DNA of 5,320 nucleotides from Bacillota bacterium (GCA_021786555.1 JAJYNB010000210.1:1-5320), one strand, 5' to 3'. Numbered from the stretch's first letter, positions 1 to 5,320 are shown. Made by a program: numbers and translations. The notes: generated by a model not told the origin, from the sequence alone.

Positions 1-19
1 ACCGCCGGCTCAAACACAT
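1..19 (-). CDS. possible 5' end of a divergent minus-strand gene (partial)
   Basis: On the minus strand an ATG at 19-17 is preceded by a full AGGAGG Shine-Dalgarno sequence (30-25) with a 5-nt spacer. It opens a frame reading MCLSRR to the window edge. Only six codons are visible, so no product can be named. The support is the quality of the ribosome binding site alone. No convincing minus-strand sigma-A promoter was found upstream of it. The pyrimidine tract could also be chance, or the left edge could hold the tail of a plus-strand gene. Confidence 0.22.
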
Positions 20-70
20 ATCTTCCTCCTCGGGTACTGCCTGAAATCGGAAGGACTAAGAATTGTTTGC

Positions 71-123
71 AAAGAGCTGGCGCTACGGCTCTTTATGACC
101 CTGCTGAATTGGAGCAGGGTTTT
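71..123 (+). terminator. two tandem hairpins, the second terminator-like
   Basis: The first hairpin pairs AAAGAGC (71-77) with GCTCTTT (88-94) around a 10-nt loop. The second pairs ACCCTGCT (98-105) with AGCAGGGT (113-120) around a 7-nt loop and runs into TTTT (120-123), as in a short intrinsic terminator. The U-tract is short, so termination would be weak. They could end an upstream plus-strand transcript or form part of a structured leader for the gene at 238. I could not match them to a known riboswitch class. Confidence 0.4.
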
Positions 124-184
124 GTAATTGGGTGAAGGTATTTAGAGAATGATGGCGAATTAGTACCCTGATTAATTGATTGCT

Positions 185-221
185 TTTAAAAGGGCGGCAG
201 CTGTGGTGCCGCCCTTTTAAA
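185..221. terminator. strong 15-bp hairpin, bidirectional terminator or attenuator
   Basis: Positions 185-199 pair perfectly with 207-221 around the 7-nt loop GCTGTGG. The GC-rich core (GGGCGGCA/TGCCGCCC) is flanked by AAAA on the left and TTTT on the right, the classic form of an intrinsic terminator that works on both strands. It ends 16 nt before the ATG of the next gene and only 3 nt before its Shine-Dalgarno sequence. It therefore either closes an upstream unit, with the promoter for 238 unseen, or attenuates a transcript reading into that gene. A weak promoter-like pair upstream (TTGTAA 122-127, 17 nt, GAGAAT 145-150; four of six matches each) would place the hairpin inside the leader. 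Confidence 0.6.
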
Positions 222-237
222 CATAGGAGCTAAAAAA

Positions 238-2466
238 ATGGTCTTTCGCAGATACCGCACATGGTTCACAACAATAATTATTTTGGGCCTGGCTGTAGTT
301 TTAGTTCAGGTTTTCCCTTATTTACAGGACTTTCCCCGCTTACGGGGCACTGCCCAGGGCAGCGGGGCTACTTATCCTTTGCGCTCAAGTGACCGGGTAT
401 TGGTTGATTTAAATGGAGCCTGGCAGGCATACCCTTCGCTGGGTTCAGCCAAAGGCGCCTTGGCGCCGTCCCCTTCAAGTGAAGTTTATGGGGTGGGAAA
501 GGCAGTTTATGCAACCGGCAACCCGGATAACAGCGTTCCAGTCCCCGGCAGCTGGACTTCCCCGATTGCTGCAAAGCAGTTTTTTCTCGGCAACGAGTTG
601 GCGGGCATGAATTTTCGCCTGCATTTTTTGGGTGCCGGAGGTAAGGTTCGGGTCTTTGTCAATGGTTTTGCCCAGTCAGACATGGTTGGTGCGGCACGGG
701 GGGGGAGCGTTCCGTTTTCCCTGGACATACCTGCTCCGCGCTTGAAGTTTGGGCAAGTTAATACCATCGCAGTTGAGTTGGAGAAACCGGATGCGGCGGG
801 TCCTTGGCTTAATTTCCCCGGGCTCACGGGTGAAGTGTATCTGGAAGCGGTGGGACCTGTCCTGCTGGAGAGTCCCGGGGTTACAACCAAATTAAGCGGT
901 GGCGGAGCAGAAGTGGACTACAGTATTCCGGTGGGACTGCAGCACCCGGAGGATGTGTTAAACGGGGAGGTAAGCCTGCTGGACGCCGGGGGAAATGTAG
1001 TTGCCAGCAACAGCTTCAGCATCAAGCCGTCAGCTGAGATCAACGTTAGCGGCAGCCTCAAGCTGCCGCAGGCCAGGTTATGGAGCACCTTGGACCCCTA
1101 CCTGTACCGGATGGCGGTTGTAATTGACACCCCCAGGGGCGAGAGGGATTCCTATTCGTTTCCGGTGGGGTTGAGGACGATAAAGTTTGTCGGAAATGAC
1201 TTACTCCTGAACGGGGCCAAGCTTGCGCCGAAAATTCTGGCCAGGGTAACCGATACCCCTGCAGCCGGCGGAGCGTCTGACGCCCCAACTTCTGAAGCGG
1301 ACATCAAGTGGGCCAAGGCCCAGGGTTATAATATCCTGTACCTGCCTGACCGTCCTCCCCAGCCCTATCTGCTGGATTTGGCCGATCGTTACGGACTCCT
1401 GGTTTTGAGCCAGTATACCGGTGACGGAGAACTGCCGCAGGGCGGCTCCAGCGGTCCTGGGCAGGTTTTAGCCCAGTTGGGTTTTCATCCTTCTTTTCTG
1501 GCCCAGGGGCTGGGAGCGAACCTTGACCTTGAGGACCCAGCTGTAAAAGCTTACCTGGCTAAGAACACCGGATCACAGTTTTTCTACACAGCTTTGGGTA
1601 AAGCCAATAGCCTGATTTTTTCGGGCGGGGGGGAAATCAAGCTCAGTGCGCCCTATCTGGCGGATTATGTGGCGGTTAAGCCAAGCTTCCAGGGTTCCGG
1701 CTTTGTGGCGACCCATCTTGACCCTGCGGGGATTCTAAGCCGGGAGCGGGGGCAAAAATCCCAGGTTGCCGGCTCAGCAAGCAAGGCGGGTTTTTCACCC
1801 CTGATCCCGGTTTTGGCGGGAATTTTGAGCCTTTTCCTGGCGTTACAGAGCTGGCAGTTGGGAAATGTGCGTTTTGCCCACCTTATGGAGACCAGTCCGA
1901 AACGAAAACTGCGGCGGCAAATCAAGCTGCAGGCTTACTGGCTGCTGCTGCGTTTGGCGGTTCTCAGCTTGATCCCCGTAGATGCGGCTGTGAGATGGGG
2001 TTCTTCCCCGCTGGTTGATTACTGGATCGAACAGATTCCCATGGACTGGCTGCGGATTCTCTTTTGGTATCTTTTGGCCACTCCCTGGGCAATGTTCCTG
2101 ACCCTTTACAGCAGCGGCTTGCTCCTGTCTATGCTCTTGGCCTGGCCCAGGGCCAGAAGCCTGCAGGGAAAGCCCGTCACGGTAGCTGTGCTGCTGTGGC
2201 TGGAAAAACGGAAACGCTGGATTGTGCCGGTTATCGCGGCGTGGATTCTGGCCCAATACGGTGGTCCCTTTGGCTTGGTGCCCTTGGTTATGTTTTTTGG
2301 CTATGGGCTGAGCCGTTCTGCAGTCAGTAAAGACGTACGCTGGGCCGGCGGCAAAACCTTTGACCTAGTTTATCTTGCCGGTCTTGGGGTCTCTCTGCTC
2401 ATAATTTTCAGCCTAAACTGGGAACTCTTCAAATACCTGTACCATTGGTCCAAGTTAGGGGGGTAA
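238..2466 (+). CDS. membrane-anchored GH2-like pseudo-glycosidase with C-terminal multi-pass membrane domain
   Basis: 742 residues; ATG preceded by AGGAG (225-229) with an 8-nt spacer. Residues 1-10 are basic and about 11-28 form a signal anchor. The extracytoplasmic part follows GH2 order. A jelly-roll sugar-binding-like domain spans about 57-205 (DLNGAW, VPGSW, VRVFVNG, NTIAVELE, GEVYLEAV). An Ig-like domain spans about 213-312 (LWSTLDPYLY, FPVGLRTI). A partial TIM barrel spans about 320-500 (LLLNGAKL, DRYGLLVL, HPSFLAQGLGAN). In GH2 enzymes the last motif reads HPS...SLGNE, with the Glu as acid/base; here the NE positions are A427-N428. The usual nucleophile segment is not visible either, so hydrolysis is unlikely. 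Carbohydrate or peptidoglycan binding is possible but unproven. From about 518 there are roughly five to seven hydrophobic segments (518-537, 566-582, 604-636, 661-690, 708-725). The loops SPKRKLRRQIK and LEKRKR are probably cytoplasmic. I know no named family with this whole architecture. Its stop lies 5 nt before the M20 gene. Confidence 0.8.
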   Translation: MVFRRYRTWFTTIIILGLAVVLVQVFPYLQDFPRLRGTAQGSGATYPLRSSDRVLVDLNGAWQAYPSLGSAKGALAPSPSSEVYGVGKAVYATGNPDNSVPVPGSWTSPIAAKQFFLGNELAGMNFRLHFLGAGGKVRVFVNGFAQSDMVGAARGGSVPFSLDIPAPRLKFGQVNTIAVELEKPDAAGPWLNFPGLTGEVYLEAVGPVLLESPGVTTKLSGGGAEVDYSIPVGLQHPEDVLNGEVSLLDAGGNVVASNSFSIKPSAEINVSGSLKLPQARLWSTLDPYLYRMAVVIDTPRGERDSYSFPVGLRTIKFVGNDLLLNGAKLAPKILARVTDTPAAGGASDAPTSEADIKWAKAQGYNILYLPDRPPQPYLLDLADRYGLLVLSQYTGDGELPQGGSSGPGQVLAQLGFHPSFLAQGLGANLDLEDPAVKAYLAKNTGSQFFYTALGKANSLIFSGGGEIKLSAPYLADYVAVKPSFQGSGFVATHLDPAGILSRERGQKSQVAGSASKAGFSPLIPVLAGILSLFLALQSWQLGNVRFAHLMETSPKRKLRRQIKLQAYWLLLRLAVLSLIPVDAAVRWGSSPLVDYWIEQIPMDWLRILFWYLLATPWAMFLTLYSSGLLLSMLLAWPRARSLQGKPVTVAVLLWLEKRKRWIVPVIAAWILAQYGGPFGLVPLVMFFGYGLSRSAVSKDVRWAGGKTFDLVYLAGLGVSLLIIFSLNWELFKYLYHWSKLGG
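2457..2463 (+). promoter_or_regulatory. Shine-Dalgarno site that fixes the amidohydrolase start
   Basis: AGGGGGG lies in the last codons (Leu-Gly-Gly) of the membrane protein gene, 8 nt before the ATG at 2472. It supports that ATG over the in-frame TTG at 2445, which has no ribosome binding site and would add nine residues of translated upstream gene. Because the site is inside the preceding reading frame, translation of the two genes is probably coupled. Confidence 0.75.
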
Positions 2467-2471
2467 GCATC

Positions 2472-3626
2472 ATGGAGCTGAAAGGGAAACTTGTGCAGTG
2501 GCGGCGGTATCTCCACCAAAATCCGGAACTTTCTTTTGAGGAATTTAAGACCAGTGCATACCTGAAAAATGAACTTCAGGTAATGGGAGTGGAAACCCGG
2601 ATGTTGGAGCCCACAGGGGTCATCGGCATCATAGCAGGGGATATGCCGGGCCCCACTGTGGCACTCCGGGCAGACATAGACGCCCTGCCCCTGCAGGATG
2701 AGAAGCGGGTAAGCTATAAATCGCGGGTTGCCGGGGTAATGCATGCCTGCGGGCATGACGGTCATGCCGCGATTCTGCTGGGAGCGGCTCAAGTCCTGGC
2801 GGAGAGGCGCGGGGAGCTTACGGGTAAGGTAATCCTCATTTTTCAGCCGGCTGAGGAAAAACCGCCGGGCGGGGCTGTGAAGGTAATCGAACAGGGCGGG
2901 CTGGAGGGAGTGGACTGGGTGTTCGGCCTGCACCTGTGGTCCGGGATCCCTGTCGAGCATGTCGGGCTTGCCGCCGGTCCGGTGATGGCCAATGCCGATG
3001 AGTTTTCGATCAAGGTCCTGGGCCGGGGGGGCCACGGCTCTATGCCGCAGGATAGCGTGGACTCGGTACTGATCGCAGCGGAAATCGTTACTTGCCTGCA
3101 AACCGTGGTAAGCAGGTCTGTCAGGCCGCTGGATCCCGCCGCAGTCAGTGTGGGGGCGATTAACGGCGGCACAGGCTTTAACATTATAGCCCAGGAGACC
3201 TTTTTAAAGGGAACTTATCGCAGCTTCTCCGAAGGGACCCGCTCCCTGATTGAACAGCGGATCAGGGAAATCTCCCACGGTATCTGCGCCGCCCACGGCG
3301 CCAAGTGTCAGGTTGACTGCCGCCGGGGCTACCCGGCTGTTGTCAATTCTGAGCGTGGAGTTGAAATTCTCAGGGCGGCCGCGGCTCGAGTGGTGGGAGA
3401 AAAGAGGGTGCTGGAGCCGGAACCGAGCCTCGGCGGTGAGGATTTCAGCTACTATCTGCAGAAGGTCCCCGGGGCCTTTATGTACCTGGGAGCAACTCCT
3501 GTTCAGGCTTTTCCGCACCACCACCCCAATTTTGATTTCGCCGAGGAGGCTATGGCCATAGGAGTTGAAATCCTGGTGCAGGCGGTATTTGAAGTTCAGC
3601 AAAAACAAGAAAACACCGATAGGTAA
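2472..3626 (+). CDS. M20 family amidohydrolase (N-acyl-amino acid / hippurate hydrolase type)
   Basis: A 384-residue cytoplasmic metallohydrolase of normal family length with no signal peptide. M20 enzymes of this group cleave N-acyl or N-aroyl amino acids or related amides with a two-metal centre. The family landmarks are in order: HQNPELSFEE (15-24), VALRADIDALPLQDE (63-77), the metal motif HACGHDGH (91-98) with C93 and H95, FQPAEE (124-129) with the catalytic/metal glutamates E128-E129, GLHLW with H154, GGHGSMPQ (186-193) and NGGTGFNII (231-239) in the lid/dimerisation domain, GGEDFSYY (321-328), and HHHPNFD (349-355) with the last metal histidine. All expected ligands are present, so it should be active. 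Exact substrate cannot be read; N-acetyl-diaminopimelate, N-acetylated amino acids and hippurate are candidates. It follows the GH2-like membrane gene by 5 nt, suggesting co-expression. Confidence 0.93.
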   Translation: MELKGKLVQWRRYLHQNPELSFEEFKTSAYLKNELQVMGVETRMLEPTGVIGIIAGDMPGPTVALRADIDALPLQDEKRVSYKSRVAGVMHACGHDGHAAILLGAAQVLAERRGELTGKVILIFQPAEEKPPGGAVKVIEQGGLEGVDWVFGLHLWSGIPVEHVGLAAGPVMANADEFSIKVLGRGGHGSMPQDSVDSVLIAAEIVTCLQTVVSRSVRPLDPAAVSVGAINGGTGFNIIAQETFLKGTYRSFSEGTRSLIEQRIREISHGICAAHGAKCQVDCRRGYPAVVNSERGVEILRAAAARVVGEKRVLEPEPSLGGEDFSYYLQKVPGAFMYLGATPVQAFPHHHPNFDFAEEAMAIGVEILVQAVFEVQQKQENTDR

Positions 3627-3627
3627 G

Positions 3628-3658
3628 TTGACGGAGTGCAGCTGTGGGGGAGAAGAAT
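3628..3658 (+). promoter_or_regulatory. weak candidate internal promoter
   Basis: TTGACG (3628-3633, five of six consensus bases) begins just after the amidohydrolase stop. AAGAAT (3653-3658, four of six) follows after 19 nt. The spacing is longer than the optimal 17 nt and the -10 is poor. It could give some independent transcription of the peptidase gene, but read-through from upstream is equally likely. Confidence 0.2.
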
Positions 3659-3689
3659 AAGCCGACTGAGCAATGGCCAAGAAGTGGGA

Positions 3690-3720
3690 AACGGTGACCG
3701 TTGGCACCCTTGTAACGGTC
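3690..3720 (+). repeat. three AACGGT half-sites forming overlapping inverted repeats
   Basis: AACGGT occurs at 3690-3695, in inverted form (ACCGTT) at 3697-3702, and again directly at 3714-3719. The first two make a compact 13-bp dyad. The second and third make a 7-bp hairpin, GACCGTT (3696-3702) with AACGGTC (3714-3720), with an 11-nt loop. The two pairings exclude each other because they share the middle copy. The right arm directly abuts the Shine-Dalgarno of the peptidase gene. It may be an operator or a small mRNA switch. Confidence 0.45.
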
Positions 3721-3735
3721 GGGGGGTGAAGGTTA

Positions 3736-4692
3736 ATGTATGATGCTATTACCGATGTGAGCGGAATTGAAGTTGGCCACGCGGAGGACATGGAAGCTCT
3801 GACAGGCTGCAGTGTGGTACTCTGCCGCGAGGGAGCGGCAGTGGGTGTGGATGTGCGGGGCGCGGCGCCGGGGACACGGGAGACGGACCTCTGCCGCCCG
3901 GCTACCCTGGTGGAAAAAGCCCATGCTGTACTGCTGGCTGGGGGCAGCGCCTTCGGTCTTAACGCTGCCGCGGGGGTGATGCGCTTTCTCTGGGAGCGCG
4001 GTATTGGCTACGATGCGGGGGTTGCCAAGGTGCCCATTGTGCCTGGCGCGGTGATTTTTGACCTGGCCCTGGGCCAGGTGGCCTGGCCTGATGAAGGGAT
4101 GGGCTATGAGGCCTGTCGCAGAGCCAGCAGTGAGTATGTTCCCCAAGGGTGCGTGGGAGCAGGCGCAGGGGCTTCGGTTGGTAAGCTGTTGGGACCGGGC
4201 CAGGCTACCAAAGCGGGAATCGGTACGGCCAGTATTAAAATTGGCGGGATTACGGTCGGCGCCCTGGTGGTCTTAAACGCCTTCGGCGATGTGGTACGGC
4301 CTGAAGATGGCCGAATTGTGGCAGGCGCCAGGTCGCCCGGGGATGGCAGTTTTGTTGACACTGTCAGGGAACTGCAAAAAGGCGCCGGCAAAGCTGCTTT
4401 TGGCGCCACCAATACCACTATAGGGGTCGTTGCTACCGATGCCTGCCTAACAGTAGAGCAGACAAATCATATGGCCAAGGTTGCCCATGACGGCCTGGCC
4501 CGGACTATCCGGCCGGTTCACACTATGGTTGACGGAGATACCCTGTTTGCCCTGGCTACAGGAAAAGTTTCCGGAGAGTGGGACCTGCTAAGTCTCGCTG
4601 CCGCGGCTGTTTATGCTGTCGAGAGGGCAGTCCTAAACGCAGTTTTATTGGCTACTCCTGCGGGGGGGCTGCCTTCAGGATTGAAAGAATGA
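3736..4692 (+). CDS. P1/S58 family self-processing aminopeptidase (DmpA/ThnT-like)
   Basis: 318 residues; the ATG has a strong site GGGGGGTGA (3721-3729) with a 6-nt spacer. P1 family enzymes are Ntn-type hydrolases that cut themselves into two chains and then remove N-terminal amino acids from peptides, amides or esters. Family landmarks: DVSGIEVGH (7-15), VDVRGAAPGTRETDLCRP (38-55), LLAGGSAFGL (66-75), VPIVPGAVIFDL (99-110), GAGAGASVGK (141-150), VGALVVLNAFGDVV (174-187), NTTIGVVATDA (226-236), and AHDGLARTIRPVHTMVDGDT (250-269). By analogy with ThnT, cleavage is expected between N226 and T227, giving chains of about 226 and 92 residues with T227 as nucleophile. N181 is the likely oxyanion-hole residue. 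No signal peptide, so probably cytoplasmic. Substrate unknown. It is in the same direction as the amidohydrolase, 109 nt downstream, and no terminator separates them. Confidence 0.93.
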   Translation: MYDAITDVSGIEVGHAEDMEALTGCSVVLCREGAAVGVDVRGAAPGTRETDLCRPATLVEKAHAVLLAGGSAFGLNAAAGVMRFLWERGIGYDAGVAKVPIVPGAVIFDLALGQVAWPDEGMGYEACRRASSEYVPQGCVGAGAGASVGKLLGPGQATKAGIGTASIKIGGITVGALVVLNAFGDVVRPEDGRIVAGARSPGDGSFVDTVRELQKGAGKAAFGATNTTIGVVATDACLTVEQTNHMAKVAHDGLARTIRPVHTMVDGDTLFALATGKVSGEWDLLSLAAAAVYAVERAVLNAVLLATPAGGLPSGLKE

Positions 4693-4827
4693 TTGGTTGA
4701 AAATATATGTCACAATTTGTTGTAGCCTAGCAATATATGAAAATACCTTGGTCACATAAAGTCTATCTCTCCCACATAGATATTAGCAGTTAAGGGATAT
4801 ACCAATTTTTACTAATTTGTATGTCCC
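4693..4827. other. AT-rich spacer with paired direct repeats
   Basis: This stretch is visibly richer in A and T than the flanking genes. AATATATG occurs at 4702-4709 and 4732-4739, exactly 30 bp apart, and GTCACA at 4709-4714 and 4751-4756. The arrangement suggests a duplicated regulatory site upstream of the small gene at 4844. I found no good sigma-A promoter pair: TTGAAA (4697-4702) lacks a -10 at proper distance. I found no clear terminator after the peptidase gene. Confidence 0.4.
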
Positions 4828-4834
4828 GGGGGAG
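4828..4834 (+). promoter_or_regulatory. Shine-Dalgarno site that decides the start of the small gene
   Basis: GGGGGAG sits 9 nt before TTG 4844 but directly touches ATG 4835 and follows TTG 4817. A ribosome would therefore most naturally start at TTG 4844. ATG 4835 remains possible only with no spacer, using no other site. Confidence 0.5.
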
Positions 4835-4843
4835 ATGGGCAGG

Positions 4844-5221
4844 TTGATTAAAATAATAAAAGCGGTTTGGCGCAAGCTGAAAAACTACTTTTTTCATCCG
4901 GTGGAGACTCCGGTGTATTCTGAAGAGGAAGAACTGGCACGCCAGATTAAAGAAGCCGCAAACAAATTTAACCGAGCCTGGAAAAATTTCCGCTATGCCG
5001 ATGCCCGATATGTGGATATCGCCATTATGGAGCTGCAGCAAGCCGAACTGGCATACGGACTGCTCAATAGGAAGTACCGTTTGTTAAAAGGAGACGAAGT
5101 ACTGTTAGGGACCGATGAGAATCCCCGCAACAGATTTCGCTGGTTGTTTGCAGGCCAGGCTGAGCAGGAGAGCAAGGCTTGCGGATTCAATCAGCCTGTT
5201 GACGCGCGGGTACACGGCTGA
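4844..5221 (+). CDS. small helical protein, DUF2508/YaaL-like
   Basis: 125 residues from the preferred TTG start (128 from ATG 4835, 134 from TTG 4817). The N-terminus is basic (KIIKAVWRKLKN, 3-14). Residues about 27-82 look like two helices, with ELARQIKEAANKFNRAWKNF followed by DARYVDIAIMELQQAELAY and LLNRKYRLL. This matches my memory of the DUF2508 pattern: an acidic helix, an aromatic-rich turn, then 'D-x-x-x-V-D-x-A-I-x-E-L-x-x-A-E-x-x-Y'. DUF2508 proteins are short Bacillota proteins of unknown function; B. subtilis YaaL lies near recR and bofA. Here the context differs, and a tail of about 40 residues (83-125, with EVLLGTDENPRN and AGQAEQES) extends beyond the usual domain. No membrane segment is visible. 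The last codons and stop overlap the promoter of the next unit. Confidence 0.7.
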   Translation: MIKIIKAVWRKLKNYFFHPVETPVYSEEEELARQIKEAANKFNRAWKNFRYADARYVDIAIMELQQAELAYGLLNRKYRLLKGDEVLLGTDENPRNRFRWLFAGQAEQESKACGFNQPVDARVHG

Positions 5222-5227
5222 TATAAT
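5199..5227 (+). promoter_or_regulatory. strong sigma-A promoter for the SAM-riboswitch transcript
   Basis: TTGACG (-35, 5199-5204) and a perfect TATAAT (-10, 5222-5227) are separated by exactly 17 nt. Transcription should begin near 5233-5235, about 27 nt before the riboswitch core. The -35 lies in codons V119-A121 of the small gene and the -10 begins just after the first two bases of its stop codon TGA (5219-5221), so the promoter is built into a coding end. Confidence 0.85.
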
Positions 5228-5260
5228 ACGATTATTCATGTGACAACTGGATATTAATTA

Positions 5261-5320
5261 CTTCTCTTATCAAGAGTGGCTGAGGGACTGGCCCAATGAA
5301 GCCCGGCAACCGGCAGTATG
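5261..5320 (+). promoter_or_regulatory. SAM-I (S-box) riboswitch, 5' part of aptamer, cut by the window edge
   Basis: The stretch CTTATCAAGAGTGGCTGAGG (5266-5285) continues through GACTGGCCCAATGAAGCCC to GGCAACC. These are the conserved S-box blocks CTTATC-AAGAG, GAGGGA (kink-turn side), TGGCCC, TGAAGCC and GGCAACC in the right order and spacing. S-box RNAs bind S-adenosylmethionine and usually terminate transcription of methionine or SAM synthesis, recycling or transport genes when SAM is plentiful. The 3' half of the aptamer, the expression platform and the regulated gene lie beyond the window. The strong promoter at 5199-5227 supports a functional leader. Confidence 0.95.

Noticed and set aside
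1..135. Plus-strand frame open from the left edge to TGA at 133-135, as a possible gene tail
   Set aside because: Frame 2 is also open to 124 and frame 3 ends at 42-44. Hairpins lie inside the longer frames and no recognisable protein motif is seen, so none can be chosen.
2445..2471. TTG at 2445 as the amidohydrolase start
   Set aside because: It lies within the upstream gene with no ribosome binding site. ATG 2472 has AGGGGGG at 8 nt and begins where family homology begins.
2370..3101. Long open frame on the minus strand, 243 codons, opposite the amidohydrolase
   Set aside because: It lies antisense to a gene with all M20 motifs, has no recognisable domain, and its composition (rich in His, Pro, Arg) is typical of a reading-frame shadow in GC-rich DNA.
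3673..3729. Eighteen-codon plus-strand frame MAKKWETVTVGTLVTVGG in the spacer before the peptidase
   Set aside because: It has no ribosome binding site at useful distance, and its repetitive TV content is explained by the AACGGT repeats. A leader peptide cannot be excluded but is not supported.
3204..3791. Minus-strand open frame of 195 codons across the amidohydrolase end, the spacer and the peptidase start
   Set aside because: It is antisense to two well-supported genes and shows no family motif.
4817..4843. TTG 4817 or ATG 4835 as the start of the small gene
   Set aside because: TTG 4817 has no upstream Shine-Dalgarno site, and ATG 4835 touches GGGGGAG with no spacer. TTG 4844 has a 9-nt spacer.
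1..5320. Mobile elements, CRISPR arrays, tRNA or rRNA genes
   Set aside because: No transposase motif, regularly spaced repeat array, tRNA cloverleaf or rRNA signature was seen in the window.

Overview
The window looks like chromosomal DNA from a moderately GC-rich member of the Bacillota, probably an anaerobic Clostridia/Peptococcaceae-type organism. The reasons are strong purine-rich Shine-Dalgarno sites, a near-perfect sigma-A promoter, a SAM-I (S-box) riboswitch, and a small acidic protein resembling the Bacillota DUF2508/YaaL family. The assignment is an inference from these features; no single gene fixes the genus.

Layout, all main genes on the + strand. (1) Positions 1-237 are a non-coding leader with three stacked hairpins, the last a 15-bp GC-rich terminator or attenuator 16 nt before the first gene. 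A possible minus-strand gene start lies at the extreme left edge. (2) Positions 238-2466 encode a 742-residue membrane protein. Its extracytoplasmic part has the glycoside hydrolase family 2 (GH2) layout (sugar-binding jelly roll, Ig-like domain, partial TIM barrel), but the catalytic acid/base Glu is replaced and the barrel is cut short. The missing part is replaced by a multi-pass membrane domain. (3) Positions 2472-3626 encode an M20 family metal-dependent amidohydrolase, 5 nt after the previous stop and probably translationally coupled to it. (4) Positions 3736-4692 encode a P1/S58 family (DmpA/ThnT-like) self-processing aminopeptidase, after a 109-nt spacer with an unusual three-copy inverted-repeat element. 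(5) Positions 4844-5221 encode a small helical DUF2508-like protein after an AT-rich spacer. (6) The window ends in a new transcription unit. A TTGACG-17-TATAAT promoter lies within the 3' end and stop codon of the small gene, and drives a leader that begins a SAM-I riboswitch, cut off at the window edge.

The first three genes could form one operon: a membrane pseudo-glycosidase, an amidohydrolase and a peptidase acting on peptide or N-acyl amino acid substrates. That functional link is inferred only from spacing and orientation. The riboswitch marks the next unit, outside the window, as probably a methionine/SAM biosynthesis or transport gene. The most unusual object is the membrane-anchored, catalytically dead GH2-like protein; the other genes are recognisable families.
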